From Musa acuminata AAA Group (taxonomy: Eukaryota > Streptophyta > Magnoliopsida > Zingiberales > Musaceae): a stretch of 64,000 bases of DNA. The notes beneath the pieces were generated by a model. It searched no databases and was not told the DNA's origin. It was given only the letters and a program-made list of their open reading frames with translations. The stretch is taken from assembly GCF_036884655.1 (NCBI RefSeq), contig NC_088340.1:28181501-28245500 (forward strand), written 5' to 3'. Shown piece by piece: positions 22,249 to 34,233 of the stretch; position 1 is the stretch's first letter, and each line of letters opens with the position of its first letter. Position numbers and translations under genes: made by a program.

Positions 22249-24339
22249 TGCTTTCCATAATGCATTTTTTTTTGTATAGAATTAATTTTCTTAAAATTTA
22301 CATGTTTAAATAATATAATGAAAATGCTAATGAATTAGGATTATGCTTATCATGCTTACCTTTCCAATGATTTTAAAAATAATCATGAAAAATACATATC
22401 TTATGATAAATAAACAAAATGATTTTTGATTGAAAATATGAAATTCTGCTTAATGATTTAATAATGCATTATGATTTTTAATACCATGATTGATGATTTT
22501 ATTTTATGCATGAGATTTTAAAGTTATACATGATGATTTTTGTGGTTTATTGATCTTGATGGTTTTTATGATGGAATTTATTTTTCGATCCTAAACGATT
22601 GATGATATATATTCTTTTTTACAAAGGTATACTTGTATGAAACAACTAAATAGAGAAAAGCATTTTTCTTGAAAATTCTTGTTCTCTATCTTATTGACTT
22701 TGATGAATATATTTTATCATATTTTTATGAATCTCTTGAAAATGATTTTGATTTGATGATTTGAATTTGAATGGGCTTTATCTTGATTTTTTGAGATTTA
22801 AAACTTGAGATTTACTCTATAAAAATCGAGATCTTTGCTTTTTGTCATCTACCATCTAAATGAATCATGTCTTTTGGTATTCAAGTGATTTTATCCTTCA
22901 TGACATGATTTCTTTGTATCTATGGCTTGTATGGCTTGAAATGTTTTGGAATGATGCATGCAACACTATGATTTTTCACATAGATAAAAATGCATGTAAC
23001 ACTATGATTTTTCCCTTAGATAAAAATGCATGCAACACTTTGATTTTTTTAAATAATGTAAAAATCAATAATTATCATTTTCTGATAGAATGATGATTTG
23101 GAATCATGCATGTAATGATGATTTATATTTTATAATTTGGTATGATGCATGTAATGATGAAATATTCATGAATTTGAAATGATGTATGCAATACTTATGA
23201 TAATGATGTACATGATGTATTGCATATGATGTGTATCATGAATGCTTTAAATGATGAATATTTGGTATCATGATCAACATGTTGATAAATGCTTAAAAAT
23301 TTTAATGTTTGAGTATCATATATGATATGCTCATTAATGATGATTGATTTATTTTTCGGTATCGTGAATGAAAAATAAGGTTTTTGAAATTGTGTATGTT
23401 TTAATTTGAATATATAATGATGCACAAATAAGATTGATACTTTACCTTTGTCATAATCTGAAAATTAATATAAGGGTCTTCCCTTCTTTTTGATAATGAC
23501 AAAGGGGGAGGAAGAATTTCTAGCGTGGACATCATGAAAAGAGGCAAACTAGCTAGCTTGCATAATTCAAGATGAAAGCAAAAATTGCACTTCTCAAAAG
23601 AGAAGATGCAAATGTAACACTTGCCAAATTGTTTGCTTGCCTCATGTAAAACATTATCTCTTGCTAGTTTGGCATTTTACTAGCTTGCACTTTGTAAAGA
23701 AAGCAAAAATGACACTTCTCAAAAAAGAAGAAAGAGCTTGTTATCTTGAAAATCACAAGCTTGCCTATCTTAAGAAACAAAAATTGCAAAAGTGGTATCT
23801 TGCCTATCTCAAGAAGCAAAACTTGCAACTTGCACATTGCAATAGGAAGCAAGAATCATGAGCATACACAAGAAAGCTATCTTGCATTTGCTTTCGAAAT
23901 TTTTGCTAGCTTATATGTAGTAAAACTTGCATATCGTAAAAATTGCTAGCATATAGTCTAAAGAGGAGCAAACAGTTGCTATCTCAAGAAAAGCAAACAT
24001 GCTAAACTTGCACATCTTTAATTGCTAGATTGCATGATGATAAAATTTGATACTATATTTTTCATGCAATGAGTTGAACTTATATTACAAACACATTAGA
24101 GTTGGACTTCTCCTTTCTGTTGATGACAAAGTGGGAGAAGTATGATGTTATGCATAAGTTTATGCATAAGTTCATGATGACGTGTTGCATGTATTTATGA
24201 TAAATATTGCAATGACTTGAATTCAGTTTGAATTCAAGGTTCTATCCATATGACATATTGATAGGGGGGTTTGTTTAAACTCCGGGAGTTAAGTTTAACT
24301 CCTTCATCAATTGATTGTCATCATCAAAAAGGGAGAAAT
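22249..24339 (+). other. N3 internal non-coding spacer
   Basis: AT-rich, no pol. It holds a three-unit tandem repeat (22954-23062), purine tracts at about 23502 and 24128, GCTAGC words between about 23520 and 24030, a stem-loop with arms 24106-24113 and 24134-24141, and the polypurine tract AAAAAGGGAGAAAT at 24326-24339. Confidence 0.7.
22954..23062 (+). repeat. Three-copy tandem repeat, period about 36-37 bp
   Basis: Three units starting near 22955, 22991 and 23028, each with TGCATG(C/T)AACAC(T)..TGATTTTT and AGATAAAAA. I did not see the same expansion in the sister spacers. Confidence 0.75.
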
Positions 24340-26110
24340 TGTTGAATCTCGTATTTTGATGATGAAACCAATTGATAATTGTGTTTATGTTTTCATCTGT
24401 ATTTTGAGTAATGCAAGATGCTTCGATTAGGATGAGACAATTAAAGCAGGAAAAATCATGTTGGGCCGGAGGAACATGTCAAAAGATTGGACGTCGGGCC
24501 GATGGATCGGTCGATGTATCGACAGAAGGCTCTGGGCCATGGACTCGGGCATCAGGCCAAGAAGAGCGGGTATTGTGCCAAAGATATCGGAGTTGCGGAG
24601 TCAACTGGTTGATTGGGCAATAGGCCACAGGAGAGGACGATGCGCCGAAGAATCGGACGAAGCGTCGAGGGACCAATGACATGCCGGACAACTTCGTTAA
24701 TTGCTTTGGATTAATTGTCTCGATCGAAGTTTTGTTTTACATGTGCAGGATTAACTATGATGGAAGTAAGACATGCAGTAGGAGTTGCTCTGGAGTCAAG
24801 ACTATTATCACGTTGCGAGTTTGAGAGTTCGACGGAAGTCCGGACGGTCGTCGGAGGTTCTGCAGGAACAAATCCGAGAAGTCCAGGAGCTTGCCAAAGA
24901 AGCTCGTTGAAACTCACCAAGTGGATTGTCACAAGTCCAGGAGTTTGCCGGAAGTCCGCTGGAGCATCGCCGAAGGTTCGTTGGATGTTCCGGAAGTTCG
25001 CTGGAAGCTCCCCGGAAGAAGTGATTGACGCACCGGAGCAAGTTATAGTAAATGTCTTAAGAAATATCGTAGTTAGCATGTAGATTAAGTTAGCAATGGG
25101 ATGTCATCTCATTAACTTAATCTGGGGGCAATTGGGCCCTTGATAGACCCAAATTGGGCCGAATGGATCAACCCATTCGGACTAGAATTCCTACCAAGCG
25201 GTGGCACTGCCAGGGTCAGCGGTGGCACCACCCACGAGATGGTCTCCCAAGAAAGCTAGGTGGTGCAACCGCCCAGTGGTACCGCCTGGGCTCAGTCTCC
25301 GAGCGAGACTGGGCGGTGGTACCGCCCCTGTCAAGTGGTGGTACCGCCTGTGCTCAGTCTCCGAGCGAGACTAGTCTGTGGAACCACCCCAGTCAGGCGG
25401 TGGCACCACTAGAGCTCGATCTCCAAGCTCTATCAGGCGGTCGTACCGCCCAGTCTGGTGGTAGTACCGCCAGGACCCCGGAAATCCGGGAGGTGACATT
25501 TTTTAGCTCCAAATTTAAACCAGTTTGGGGCCTATATATAGCCCACCCTTTCTTGCATGAATGGGCACCAAAAGCTTGATCTTACTCTGTGATTTTAGAG
25601 CTCAAAAGTTTTGTAAAGGCTAGAAGTTCTCCTCCCTCTTTTCTTCTAAGTTTTGATCTTTTAAGAGAGGAGAGAAAATTTTGTAAGGGTTGTCTCCTAA
25701 GCCCGTCAAAAGGAGTAAAACTGTAAAAGGGTGGTTGGCCTTCGCCTATTGAAGGAAGGCCTCTAGTGGATGTCGGTGACCTCATTAGAGGAGGAAGCCA
25801 AAAGTGGATGTAGGTCAAGTTTGACCGAACCACTCTAAAATTACGGTGCTCTCTGGTTTGCATTTATTCTTGCTGCTTACCTTACTGTAAACCTCCATAT
25901 GTGCTTTACTTCTTCTTTACTTTTGCTACACTCCTTTACGAACTCGCTTTCAAGTTAAGTTTCTGAAAACGATTTTACGTCGAAAACAATTTCATCGTAC
26001 GAATGTCGTTTTAAATCGTCGAAAGTTTTTCGCTGCACTAATTCACACACACACACCCCCCCCACCACCCCCCCCCCCCCCCCTCTCTCTTAGTACTCTT
26101 GATCCTAACT
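24340..26110 (+). repeat. N3 3' LTR
   Basis: A 1,771-bp LTR starting TGTTGAATCT. TATATATA is at 25533-25540 and hairpin units at about 25195-25480. The C-run near the end has become a mixed (AC)n/C tract with CTCTCTC (26046-26090). It ends ATCCTAACT, then the TTCTC target copy. Confidence 0.87.
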
Positions 26111-27387
26111 TTCTCCTTTTCATCGGTTTAGGAGATAACCTTTATAAGCACACACTCCTCTCTAAACAGATTTCTAAGTTTAAGTTAGAGGAAGGGATTT
26201 CTCAAGTGATTTCTATAGCGTTTTCTCACTTTTAAACTATCTATGCTTATGTGTTTTAACCAGGGAAGAGAGGGGCATTTATAGGCCTTAAATTGATTCA
26301 AACTTGGAGCCTAAATATATCTTATCCCGCCTTTCCTGGGTACGGGCAGTACCACCACCTGTTTTGGGCGGTGCCACCGCTAGTATCAGTCTGACACTAA
26401 CACTGCACTGGGCGGTACCACTGCCCAGTCTAGTGGTACCACCGCCTGACACCCTACACTAGGCGGTACCACTGCCCAAAGCTCCTTGGAGACCAAGTCC
26501 CAAGCGGTGCCACCACCCCAATTTGGTGGTGCCACCACCAAACAAGGTCTAGCATCCTAGTTGGGCCTTGAATCCAACCCAAACAAGCCTAACTTCAGGC
26601 CCAATTGGCCCCTAACAGAGTTGATGGGATTACCTCTAAAATGACACTCTAATTATATATGAACTATGATTCTTAAGATATATTCTAAGCAAATCAAGTC
26701 TGGTTAGTCTTGGTTTCTTCCGGTGAGCTTTCGGCGAACTTCCGATGATCTCTCGATAATATTCCAGCGGACTCCCGATAAGCTCTTAGACTTCACAACG
26801 ATCTTCGTGGCGAGTTCTGACAAGCTTCTTTGGCAAGCTCCTACACTTCTCGGATAGTTCCGATAGAACTTCCGACGAATGTCTAGACTTCCGATGAACT
26901 CTCGAACTCCCAATGAAATCGTGTTCTTGACTCTGAGACTTTATTTTGCATTATGCCTAGCTATCATACTTAATCGTGCGCACATAAAACACACTTCGAT
27001 CTAGATAATTATTACTAAGCATGAATCATGTTGTCCGGCATGTCATTGGTCCATCGACGCTTCGTCCGATTCTTCGGCGCATCGTCCTCTCTTGCAGCCT
27101 ATTGCCCAATCGACCAATTAACCTCCGCAACTCTGATATCATTGGTGCAATATCCGCTCTTCTTGGCTCGATACCCGAAACCATGGCCCGAAGCCTTCTG
27201 TTGATATGTCGACTGATCCTCTAGTGCGACGTCTAATCTTCTGACATATTTTTCTCCAACCCAACATAATTCTTCCTGCTTTAATTGTCTCTCCCTAATC
27301 AAAGCTTCCTATGTCATTCAAAATATCGATTTAATCATAAATACTATTAATTGGTTTCATCATCAAAATCCAAGATTTAACACTTAC

Positions 27388-27618
27388 ATCATTATGTCAT
27401 TAAAACATCAAGCATGATTTTATTGAACATAAGGCATTTTGAATCAAAATCATTTTATTTGTTGTAGTTTCATAAAACATGTAATTGTCATTATCATCTT
27501 CAAAATTACTAGCATGGTCCCAATTTTTTTATATTTTTATTAACAATTTATATATAATTTTTTTAACTAATTTAAAAAATAACTCATGAAATGCATTATG
27601 TAATTTCGAAATAAAGCA
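27388..27618 (-). other. N1 spacer between N2 and gag
   Basis: AT-rich stretch continuing the N1 internal DNA of 235-1973 after the CTTAC target copy. No coding or RNA feature is visible. Confidence 0.6.
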
Positions 27619-28545
27619 AAGGGGTTTTGGTTACCTCATTGTCGAAAGTCGTTAATGCATAGTTTGCCACCTCGCCTTTGATAGTTTGTTTTTTATCTTC
27701 AGATGAACTTAATTCGTCCCAAGCCACCATGAGTGTTTTCTTCTTCTTTTGTAGCTTCTTTTTTTTAGGTTCATTTTTTGTTCTTTAATTCTTGTTTAAT
27801 GAACCTTTTAAATTTTATAGTGAGAAGTTTGAGTTTATCATCACTTGAGCTTTCGCTCGAGTGATCTTCATTTGTTCTAAGTGTCAAATCCTTCCTGTTC
27901 TTTGGAAATTTGTTCTGAAGCTCTTCATGAGCCATACAACTTATTTCATAGGTCATCAATGACCCAATCAGTTCTTCAATGGGAAAATGGTTCAAGTTCT
28001 TTGATTCTTGTATTGCCGTGATTTTAGGATCCCAACTTTTTTGAAGGGATCTTAATATATTGTTAACAAGTTCAAAATTTAAAAAACATTTACCAAGAGC
28101 TTTTAAACTATTGATAACATCCGTAAAATGGGTGTACATATCAACAATAGTTTTGCTTGCCTTTGTACAAAACAACTCAAAATCATGTATCAAAAGATTT
28201 ATCTTAGAATCCTTTACTAGTGCCTTCGTGTGTAATTTCAAGTGTATGCCAAATATCGAAAGTCGTTTCGTGAGTAGAAATTCGATTGAATTCATTTTTG
28301 TCAAAGGTGCAAAATAGAGCATTCATAGCTCTAGAATTTAAAGAAAAAGTTTTCTTCTCCAAATCATTCTATTCATTCATTGGAGTAGAAGACTTTTGAA
28401 ATCCGTTTTCAATGATATTCCATAAGTTTAAATCCATATAAAGCAAAAAAACTCTCATTTGAGTTTTCCAATAAGTGTAGTTCATCCCATTCAACATAAG
28501 AGGACAAACGATAGAAAAACCCTCTTGAAATCTGAAAAGAGTCAT
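27619..28545 (-). pseudogene. gag: N1 gag pseudogene
   Basis: ATG at 28545. It reads like the sister gags through NGMNYTYWKTQMRVF. A Trp codon has become TAG near 28367, just before the DLEKK block. The open part 27771-28322 holds DMYTHFTDVINSL, LRSLQKSWDPK, PIEELIGSLMTYE and the acidic tail. A frameshift or stop in an A-run near 27771 separates the last block (GEVANYAL..), which ends at GAG|GTAACC (27635/27634). It is the most diverged gag here, in line with N1 being the outermost and oldest gag-only copy. Confidence 0.78.
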
Positions 28546-28580
28546 TTCTCTTGAGTGTTAAACAAAATGAGAAATAGCAT

Positions 28581-28593
28581 GGCTCTAACACCA
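28581..28593 (-). promoter_or_regulatory. N1 primer-binding site
   Basis: Complement reads TGGTGTTAGAGCC, two changes from the initiator Met-tRNA complement, 2 bp from the LTR. Confidence 0.75.
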
Positions 28594-28595
28594 AC

Positions 28596-28632
28596 TGTTA
28601 TGAACGAGTCGGCACTAAGAGGGGGGGTGAAT
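28596..28632 (-). repeat. N1 5' LTR, first 37 bp
   Basis: TGTTATGAACGAGTCGGCAC, then the G-run and GTGAAT. It is cut there by N6. TGAAT (28628-28632) is the duplicated target. Confidence 0.85.
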
Positions 28633-29683
28633 TGTTGAATCTCGTATTTTGATGTTGAAACCAATTGATAATTGTGTTTATGATTTAATCTGCATTTTGA
28701 GTGACGCAGGATACTTCGATGAGGATGAGACAATTAAAGCAGGAAAATCATCTTGCGCTGGAGGAATATGTCAAAAGATTGGACGTCGGGCCGATGGATC
28801 GATCTATGTATCGACAAAAGGCTTCATGCCGTGGACTCAGGCATTGGACTAAGAAGAGCGGGTATTGTGCCAAGGATATTGGAGTTGCGGAGTCAACTGA
28901 ATGATTGGGCAATAGGCCGCAAGAGAGGACGATGCGCCGAAGAATCGAATGAAGCGTCGAGGGACCAATGACATGTCGGATAACTTGGTTAATTGCTTAG
29001 GATTAATTGTCTCGATCGAAGTTTTGTTTTACATGTGCAAGATTAACTACGATGGAAGTAAGACATGCAGCAGGAGTTGCGCCGGAGTCAAGACTATGAT
29101 ACGTTGGGAGTTCGAGAGTTCGACGGAAGTCCGGACGGTCGTTGGAGGTTCTGCGGGAACAAATCCGAGAAGTCCAGGAGCTTGCCAAAGAAGCTCATCG
29201 AAACTCAAGTGGATCGTCGCAAGTCCAGGAGTTTGCCGGAAGTCCACCGGAGCATCGCCAAAGGTTCGTCGGATGTTCGCCGGAAGTTCGTCGGAAGCTC
29301 ACCGGAAGAAGCGATTGATGCACCAGAGTAAGTTGTAGTAAATATCTTAAGAAATATCGTAGTTAGTATGTAGATTAAGTTAGGAATGGGAGGTGATCCC
29401 ATTAATTTAATCTGGGGGCAATTAGGCCCTTGATAGACCCAAATTGGGCTGAATGGATCAACCCATTCGGACCAGAATTCCTGCCAAGTGGTGGCACCGC
29501 CAGGGTTGGTGGTGGCACCGCCCAGAAGATGGTCTCCTAGGAAAGTTGGGCGGTGCAATCGCCCAGGTCAAGCGGTGGCACCGCCTAGGCTCAGTGTTCG
29601 AGCGAGACTGGATGGTGCAACCGCCCTAGTCAGGCGATGGTATCGCTTGGGCTCAGTCTCCGAGCAAGACTGGGCGGTGCAAC
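28633..29683 (+). repeat. N6 5' LTR, first part
   Basis: TGTTGAATCT start. Hairpin units begin at about 29485. It is cut at GGCGGTGCAAC within a hairpin unit, where GCAAC (29679-29683) was duplicated by N7. Confidence 0.86.
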
Positions 29684-30339
29684 TGTCACACCCCCTCAAA
29701 TAATATCGATGATTTTAAAAATTTTCATCACAAATCTATCCATGATCCAAACTAACATTTGAGGACACTGAAAATATTCTATCAAATTCACATATATAAA
29801 ACCTGTGTAGTTTATAATCATATATCACATCACTCGATAATTCACATGTATGGCAACCAAGCCAACTTGACAAACATGAACAATATTTATAAATCCACAA
29901 GCTAAATAAATTATACAATCAGAACTCCAACTATTCACCACAAGTTCATATCATCATAAATTAGACTTAACATTTCGAAATTCCAAATAAGAGAGATCTT
30001 CCAACACTTTTACACAGTATATCCATTTCGATTCATCGACAATATTTCATTACATACAAAACATGCTTATACAACAATAACATAATAACTAACAAGACTT
30101 GCCCATAATTCTGAATAGCTTTTCACTGCCTCAGCCCAATTCAAACATCTCAAAGAGTGAGAACTTCACCTGAAAGATTTATATAACAACAGAGTGAGCT
30201 AAAAACAGCTCAGCAAGTGACAAAGCATATTCAGAATAAAAGAAATGGTTTCAAACAAGTAAGATATCATAATACAAGGCAGAATACAAGAATTCTCAAG
30301 GATACCATCTTATTAGATACAAAATCATATGTGTCATGT

Positions 30340-30640
30340 CATTCAAAACATATTTGGTTCATAACAAATGGAGCATAGAGTAATTGGAGTATATCAATAG
30401 CGTATGAGATGCTCCGGAGCATATCAATGACAAATAGGACATTTCAAAACATATCAGTTCATAACAAATGGAGCACAGAGTAATTGGAGCATACCAATAG
30501 CGTATAAAATATTCCGGAGCATATCAATGACAAATGGAACATTCCGAAATATATCAATGGTATGTGAAGCATTTTGAAGTATATCAATGGTATAGGAGAC
30601 ATTTTGGAGCATATTAATACAAAATACGAAATAGAAGCTC
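30340..30640 (+). repeat. Short tandem repeats in N7 (GGAGCATATCAATG words)
   Basis: An about 108-bp block (TTCATAACAAATGGAGCA.. and GCATATCAATGACAAAT) occurs twice (from about 30358 and about 30467), followed by shorter, more diverged ATATCAATGGTAT units. Confidence 0.7.
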
Positions 30641-31489
30641 AGACGTCGTACCCTAGCATAGTGCATGTGAGGTTTAACTCAGTGGCGGCTCCATGCCGTG
30701 ATGAGTTCTCGACTCCATCCACGGGTAGCCCTTTCCTACTCGAGCCCTCTCACCCTGCCCAAGTGCTAGGTCGGCTCTGAATTTCATATCAAATAGATAG
30801 AAGGTGAAGTGGGATTCCAAACATAATATGGTCCATCCATTTCTGAATGACCACCAAACATAATCTAGAGCATCGCAGGCTCTAAGCACATACCCTTTAC
30901 CATTTCTGGCAAAGGTCCAAATAATCCCACAAACACCATAGTACAAAAGGGTATTATGAACAATAAATTGGGAAATATCGGAAGCACATGCGGAACAACG
31001 AAATGTACATGTGCCTTTATGAGTTAATACGATGTAAACATAATCCTTCACAAATGTATTCAGATTTGAAAGGAAATGAAAGCAAGAGCATACAAGGATT
31101 CCAAGCAATCACATATAGCTCAATTCAAATAAGAAGGTTAGATGAAATCAATTTCCAAAGGAATGAAACCAGAGTATGCGAAATCGACCAAAGCTCGATT
31201 TCTGGCAGAATTCAAGAGGCACTTTGAACAAATGATTCAAACTATCAATTGTGCTCCAATATACTCAATAAAGCTATCAAAAGAAAGGTTTATGAGTCTA
31301 TATTCCGATCAAATAAGTTTTGTCCAAATCAAAGGTCAATACATGAAGTTATAATCATAACAAGGTAGAAAGGTCAGAATCTCAGAAGTTGCACAGATTC
31401 GGATCGATATGTCTAAACAAGAGATATAACAAATGCAAGGCTAGAACAATTCAAAGTTCCTCATATTCAAATCAAATGTAGAGATAAAA

Positions 31490-31790
31490 TTACAGTAAGG
31501 AAAGATTAGGACATTTGCAATAGGAAAGATTAGAAAGCTTGCAATAGGAAGGATCGAAACACTTGCAATAGGAAAGATAAGAACACTTGCACGAGGAAGA
31601 TCATAATACTTGCAATAAGAAAAATTAGAACAATTACAGGAGAAACGATCGGAAAACTTGCAATAGAAAGGATCGAAACATTTGTAATAGAAAGGATCGA
31701 AACACTTGCACTAGGAAGATCATAATACTTGCAATAAGAAAAATTAGAGCAATTATAGGAGAAATGATCGGGAAACTTGCTTTTTGAAGG
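31490..31790 (+). repeat. Tandem array in N7, period about 27-29 bp
   Basis: About ten diverged units of the type ACTTGCAATAGGAAAGATC. Two larger blocks are repeated again at about 120-bp spacing. Confidence 0.75.
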
Positions 31791-31839
31791 TTTCGATCCA
31801 AAGATTCGAAGAAGGTGTCAGCCCAAATCCTTCTACTTT

Positions 31840-33290
31840 TCCTCCGTGTCCTCTCCCTGTTTCGTGTTCTACATATGTCTTCTTTTTTTCCTCCACAACT
31901 ACAGCTCATGTAGAACATAGAGGTATAGTCACCTGCTCTCTCTTACTCTCATTCCTTCGTTTTTTTTTTTTCAAACATAGCTATCGCAGCCATTGCCGCT
32001 GCCACTACCATAGTTGTAGCCATGACCGCAGCTACTGTCACAACCATAGCCCCTTCCCCTACACTACTTTCTTCCTCCCTTCTCTCGTTCCTACTTTTTC
32101 TTTCCCAAACACAGTTGCCGCAGACGCAGCCGCCACCACCACAGTCGCAATCACGACCACAGCCCCTTTTTTTTTTCCCTTTCCTTTCTTTCTCTTTCCC
32201 AAAAGTAGCTACTGCAGCCACCACCACTGCCGCAGCCACCACCGCTGCCGCAGCTACCGCAGCCAACATCGCAGCCCCAGTCGCAGCTACGGCCACAGCC
32301 ACCACAGTCGCAGCATCTTCTTCCTCCCCTGCTCTGTTTCCTCTCCTTCTCTTCCAGCTGCAGCTGCCACTACCGCAGCTGCCTCCCCTTCTCCTCTTCC
32401 TCTCTTCTTCCCTTTTCCTTTCTCTTCTTCTTCCTTTCCTTCTCTTCTTTCCTAGCTGCACTACTGCTGTCGCAGCCTCAGCCACGGCCGCAGCCTCTTC
32501 TTCCTCCCCTGCTCATCTTCCTCTCCTTCTTCTCTTCCAAATGTAGCTACCATTGCCACAGCCGCAGCCCCTTCTTCCCCTTCTCTTCTTCCTCTCCTTC
32601 CCTTCTTCCTTCCTCTTCCTCTTTCCCTGCCACAGCTGCAGCTGCCACAGCCGCAACCGCTGCTACTTCTTTCCCTTCTCTTCCTTCTCCTTCCTTTCTT
32701 CTTCTTCTCTTCTTCTCCTTCCTCCCCTTCTTCTCCCCGACACACAGCACCTCCTCTCCTCTATTTCCTCTTGCAGAAAACAGAGGTGACGCCACTTCAC
32801 CCGCTTCTACTTCTTCTCTTCCTCTTCTTCTTCTTCTCCTTCTTCTTCTCCTCTTCTTCCCTTCTCCTACCCGACACCCCACACCTTCTCACTGCAGCCC
32901 ATGTCGCAGCCATCCTTCTTTTTTTATTCTTTTTCTCTTCTTCTTTTTCCTCTTCTTCTTCTTCTTCTCCTCCCCAACACCCCACACCTCCTCTCCTCTG
33001 TTTCCGCCTGTAGGAAACAGAGGTGCTACAGCCCTAGCTGTTGCCACCTCTCGCTCCTCTCCCACTTCCCTCTCTTTTTCTTCTTCTTCTATTCTTCTCT
33101 TCTCCCTCTTCTTCCCCCTCTCTTCTTTTCCCTCTTCTTCTTCTTTTCTTCTCCTCTTCTTCCTTTCTCCTCCCTAATGCTCCACAGCTCCTCGCTGCAG
33201 CCACCTCTTCTTTTTTTCTTCTTTTTCTTCTTCTTCTTCTTCTTCTTCTTCTTCTTCTTCTTCTTCTTCTTCCCTTCTCCCCACGCCCCA
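31840..33290 (+). repeat. Pyrimidine-rich tract with GCAGC(C) words in N7
   Basis: The plus strand is strongly biased to C and T, with embedded GCAGCCACC-type words and a (CTT)n run near 33227-33271. Long open frames on both strands here (Ser/Pro/Phe-rich or Arg/Glu/Gly-rich) follow from composition and are not genes. Confidence 0.75.
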
Positions 33291-33474
33291 ATGCTCCTCG
33301 AGAAACAGAGAGTGTGGGAGGCGGTGGGATAAAACTGAAATTTTTGGTTTTTTTAATATTTTTTTCTTTTTGCAACTTAACAGTTTAGTCCTTGAAATTT
33401 CTATATTTACATATAGGTCCTCTAATTTATAAATAATTTTTTATTAATAATTTTCAAAAGTGAGGGATATTACA

Positions 33475-34183
33475 GCAACCGCCCTAGTCAAGCAGTGACA
33501 CCGCTAGAGCTCGGTCTCCGAGCTCTATCAGGCGGTTGTACCGCCCCAATTAGGAGGTAGTACCGCTAGGACCTCGGAAATCCGGGAGGTGACATTTTTT
33601 AGCTCCAAATTCAAACCAGTTTAGGGCCTATATATACCCCACCCTTTCCTGCATGAAAGGGTAACCAAAAGGCACCGAAAATCCAATCTTACTCTGTGAT
33701 TTTTAGAGCTCAAAAGTGTTATAAAGGCTAGAAGTTCTCCTCCCTCTTTTCTTCCAAGTTTTGATCTTTCAAGAGAGGAGAGAAATTTCTGTAAGGGTTG
33801 TCTCCTAAGCCCATCAAAAGGTATAAAATTGTAAAAGGGTGATTGGCCTTCGCCTATTGAAGGAAGGCCTCTAGTGGACACCGGTGACCTTGTCGGAGGA
33901 GGAAGCCGAAAGTGGATGTAGGTCACGTTTGACCGAACTACTCTAAAATCTGGTTTGAATTTCCTTCTTGTTATTTTTCTTAACTGCAAACTACCTCTAT
34001 ATGTGCTTTACTTCCTCATTACTTTTGTTGCACTCCTTTACGAATTCGCTTTCAAGTTAAGTTTCCAAAAATGATTTTACATCGGAAATAATTTTATCGT
34101 ACGAATGCAGTTTTAATCATCGAAGGTTTTCCGCTGCACTAATTCACAACCCCCCCCACCTCTTAGTGCTCTTAATCCTAACA
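33475..34183 (+). repeat. N6 5' LTR, second part
   Basis: Continues the hairpin array after N7. TATATATA is at 33629-33636 and it ends AATCCTAACA at 34183. The C-run is short (CAACCCCCCCCACC). Confidence 0.86.
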
Positions 34184-34185
34184 AT

Positions 34186-34198
34186 TGGTATCAGAGCC
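34186..34198 (+). promoter_or_regulatory. N6 primer-binding site
   Basis: TGGTATCAGAGCC, a perfect initiator Met-tRNA complement. Confidence 0.9.
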
Positions 34199-34233
34199 CG
34201 GTATTTCTCATTTCCGATTTACACCCGTGAGAA

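Larger units (their letters stand above)
2297..26110 (+). mobile_element. N3: gag-only LTR retrotransposon in N2
   Basis: Plus-strand element flanked by TTCTC at 2292-2296 and 26111-26115. The 5' LTR is 2297-2888 continuing at 20089-21247, the PBS is at 21250, gag is 21298-22248, the spacer is 22249-24339 and the 3' LTR is 24340-26110. The 5' LTR is split by the N4/N5 complex. The last base of the 3' LTR is T where the family has A (ATCCTAACT), so the terminal CA is damaged. No pol is present. Confidence 0.88.
1974..27382 (-). mobile_element. N2: solo LTR of the same family, split by N3
   Basis: The two halves are 1974-2296 (begins TGTTAGGAAC) and 26116-27382 (ends AAGATTTAACA), about 1.59 kb together. 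It is flanked by the direct repeat CTTAC at 1969-1973 and 27383-27387. Both outer flanks are N1 internal spacer, and there is no PBS, gag or second LTR, so this is a solo LTR left by LTR-LTR recombination inside N1. A degenerate TATA box (complement of CATTTATA) lies at 26276-26283 and hairpin repeats at about 26335-26550. N3 entered it later. Confidence 0.85.
29684..33474. mobile_element. N7: 3.8-kb solo LTR of an unrelated element
   Basis: Begins TGTCACACCCCCTC and ends GAGGGATATTACA, flanked by GCAAC at 29679-29683 and 33475-33479. The ends are TG..CA with an imperfect inverted repeat. There is no PBS, gag or pol and no internal LTR pair, so a solo LTR is the best reading. Long LTRs with TGTNACA..CCC-type ends are common in plant Gypsy chromoviruses such as Del/Tekay; that assignment is from memory and uncertain, as is the strand. 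It contains three separate repeat zones, listed below. Confidence 0.65.

Noticed and set aside
31784..33388. Open frames of up to 223 codons in the pyrimidine tract of N7
   Set aside because: Ser/Pro/Phe-rich on one strand and Arg/Glu/Gly-rich on the other, produced by CTT/TCC composition.
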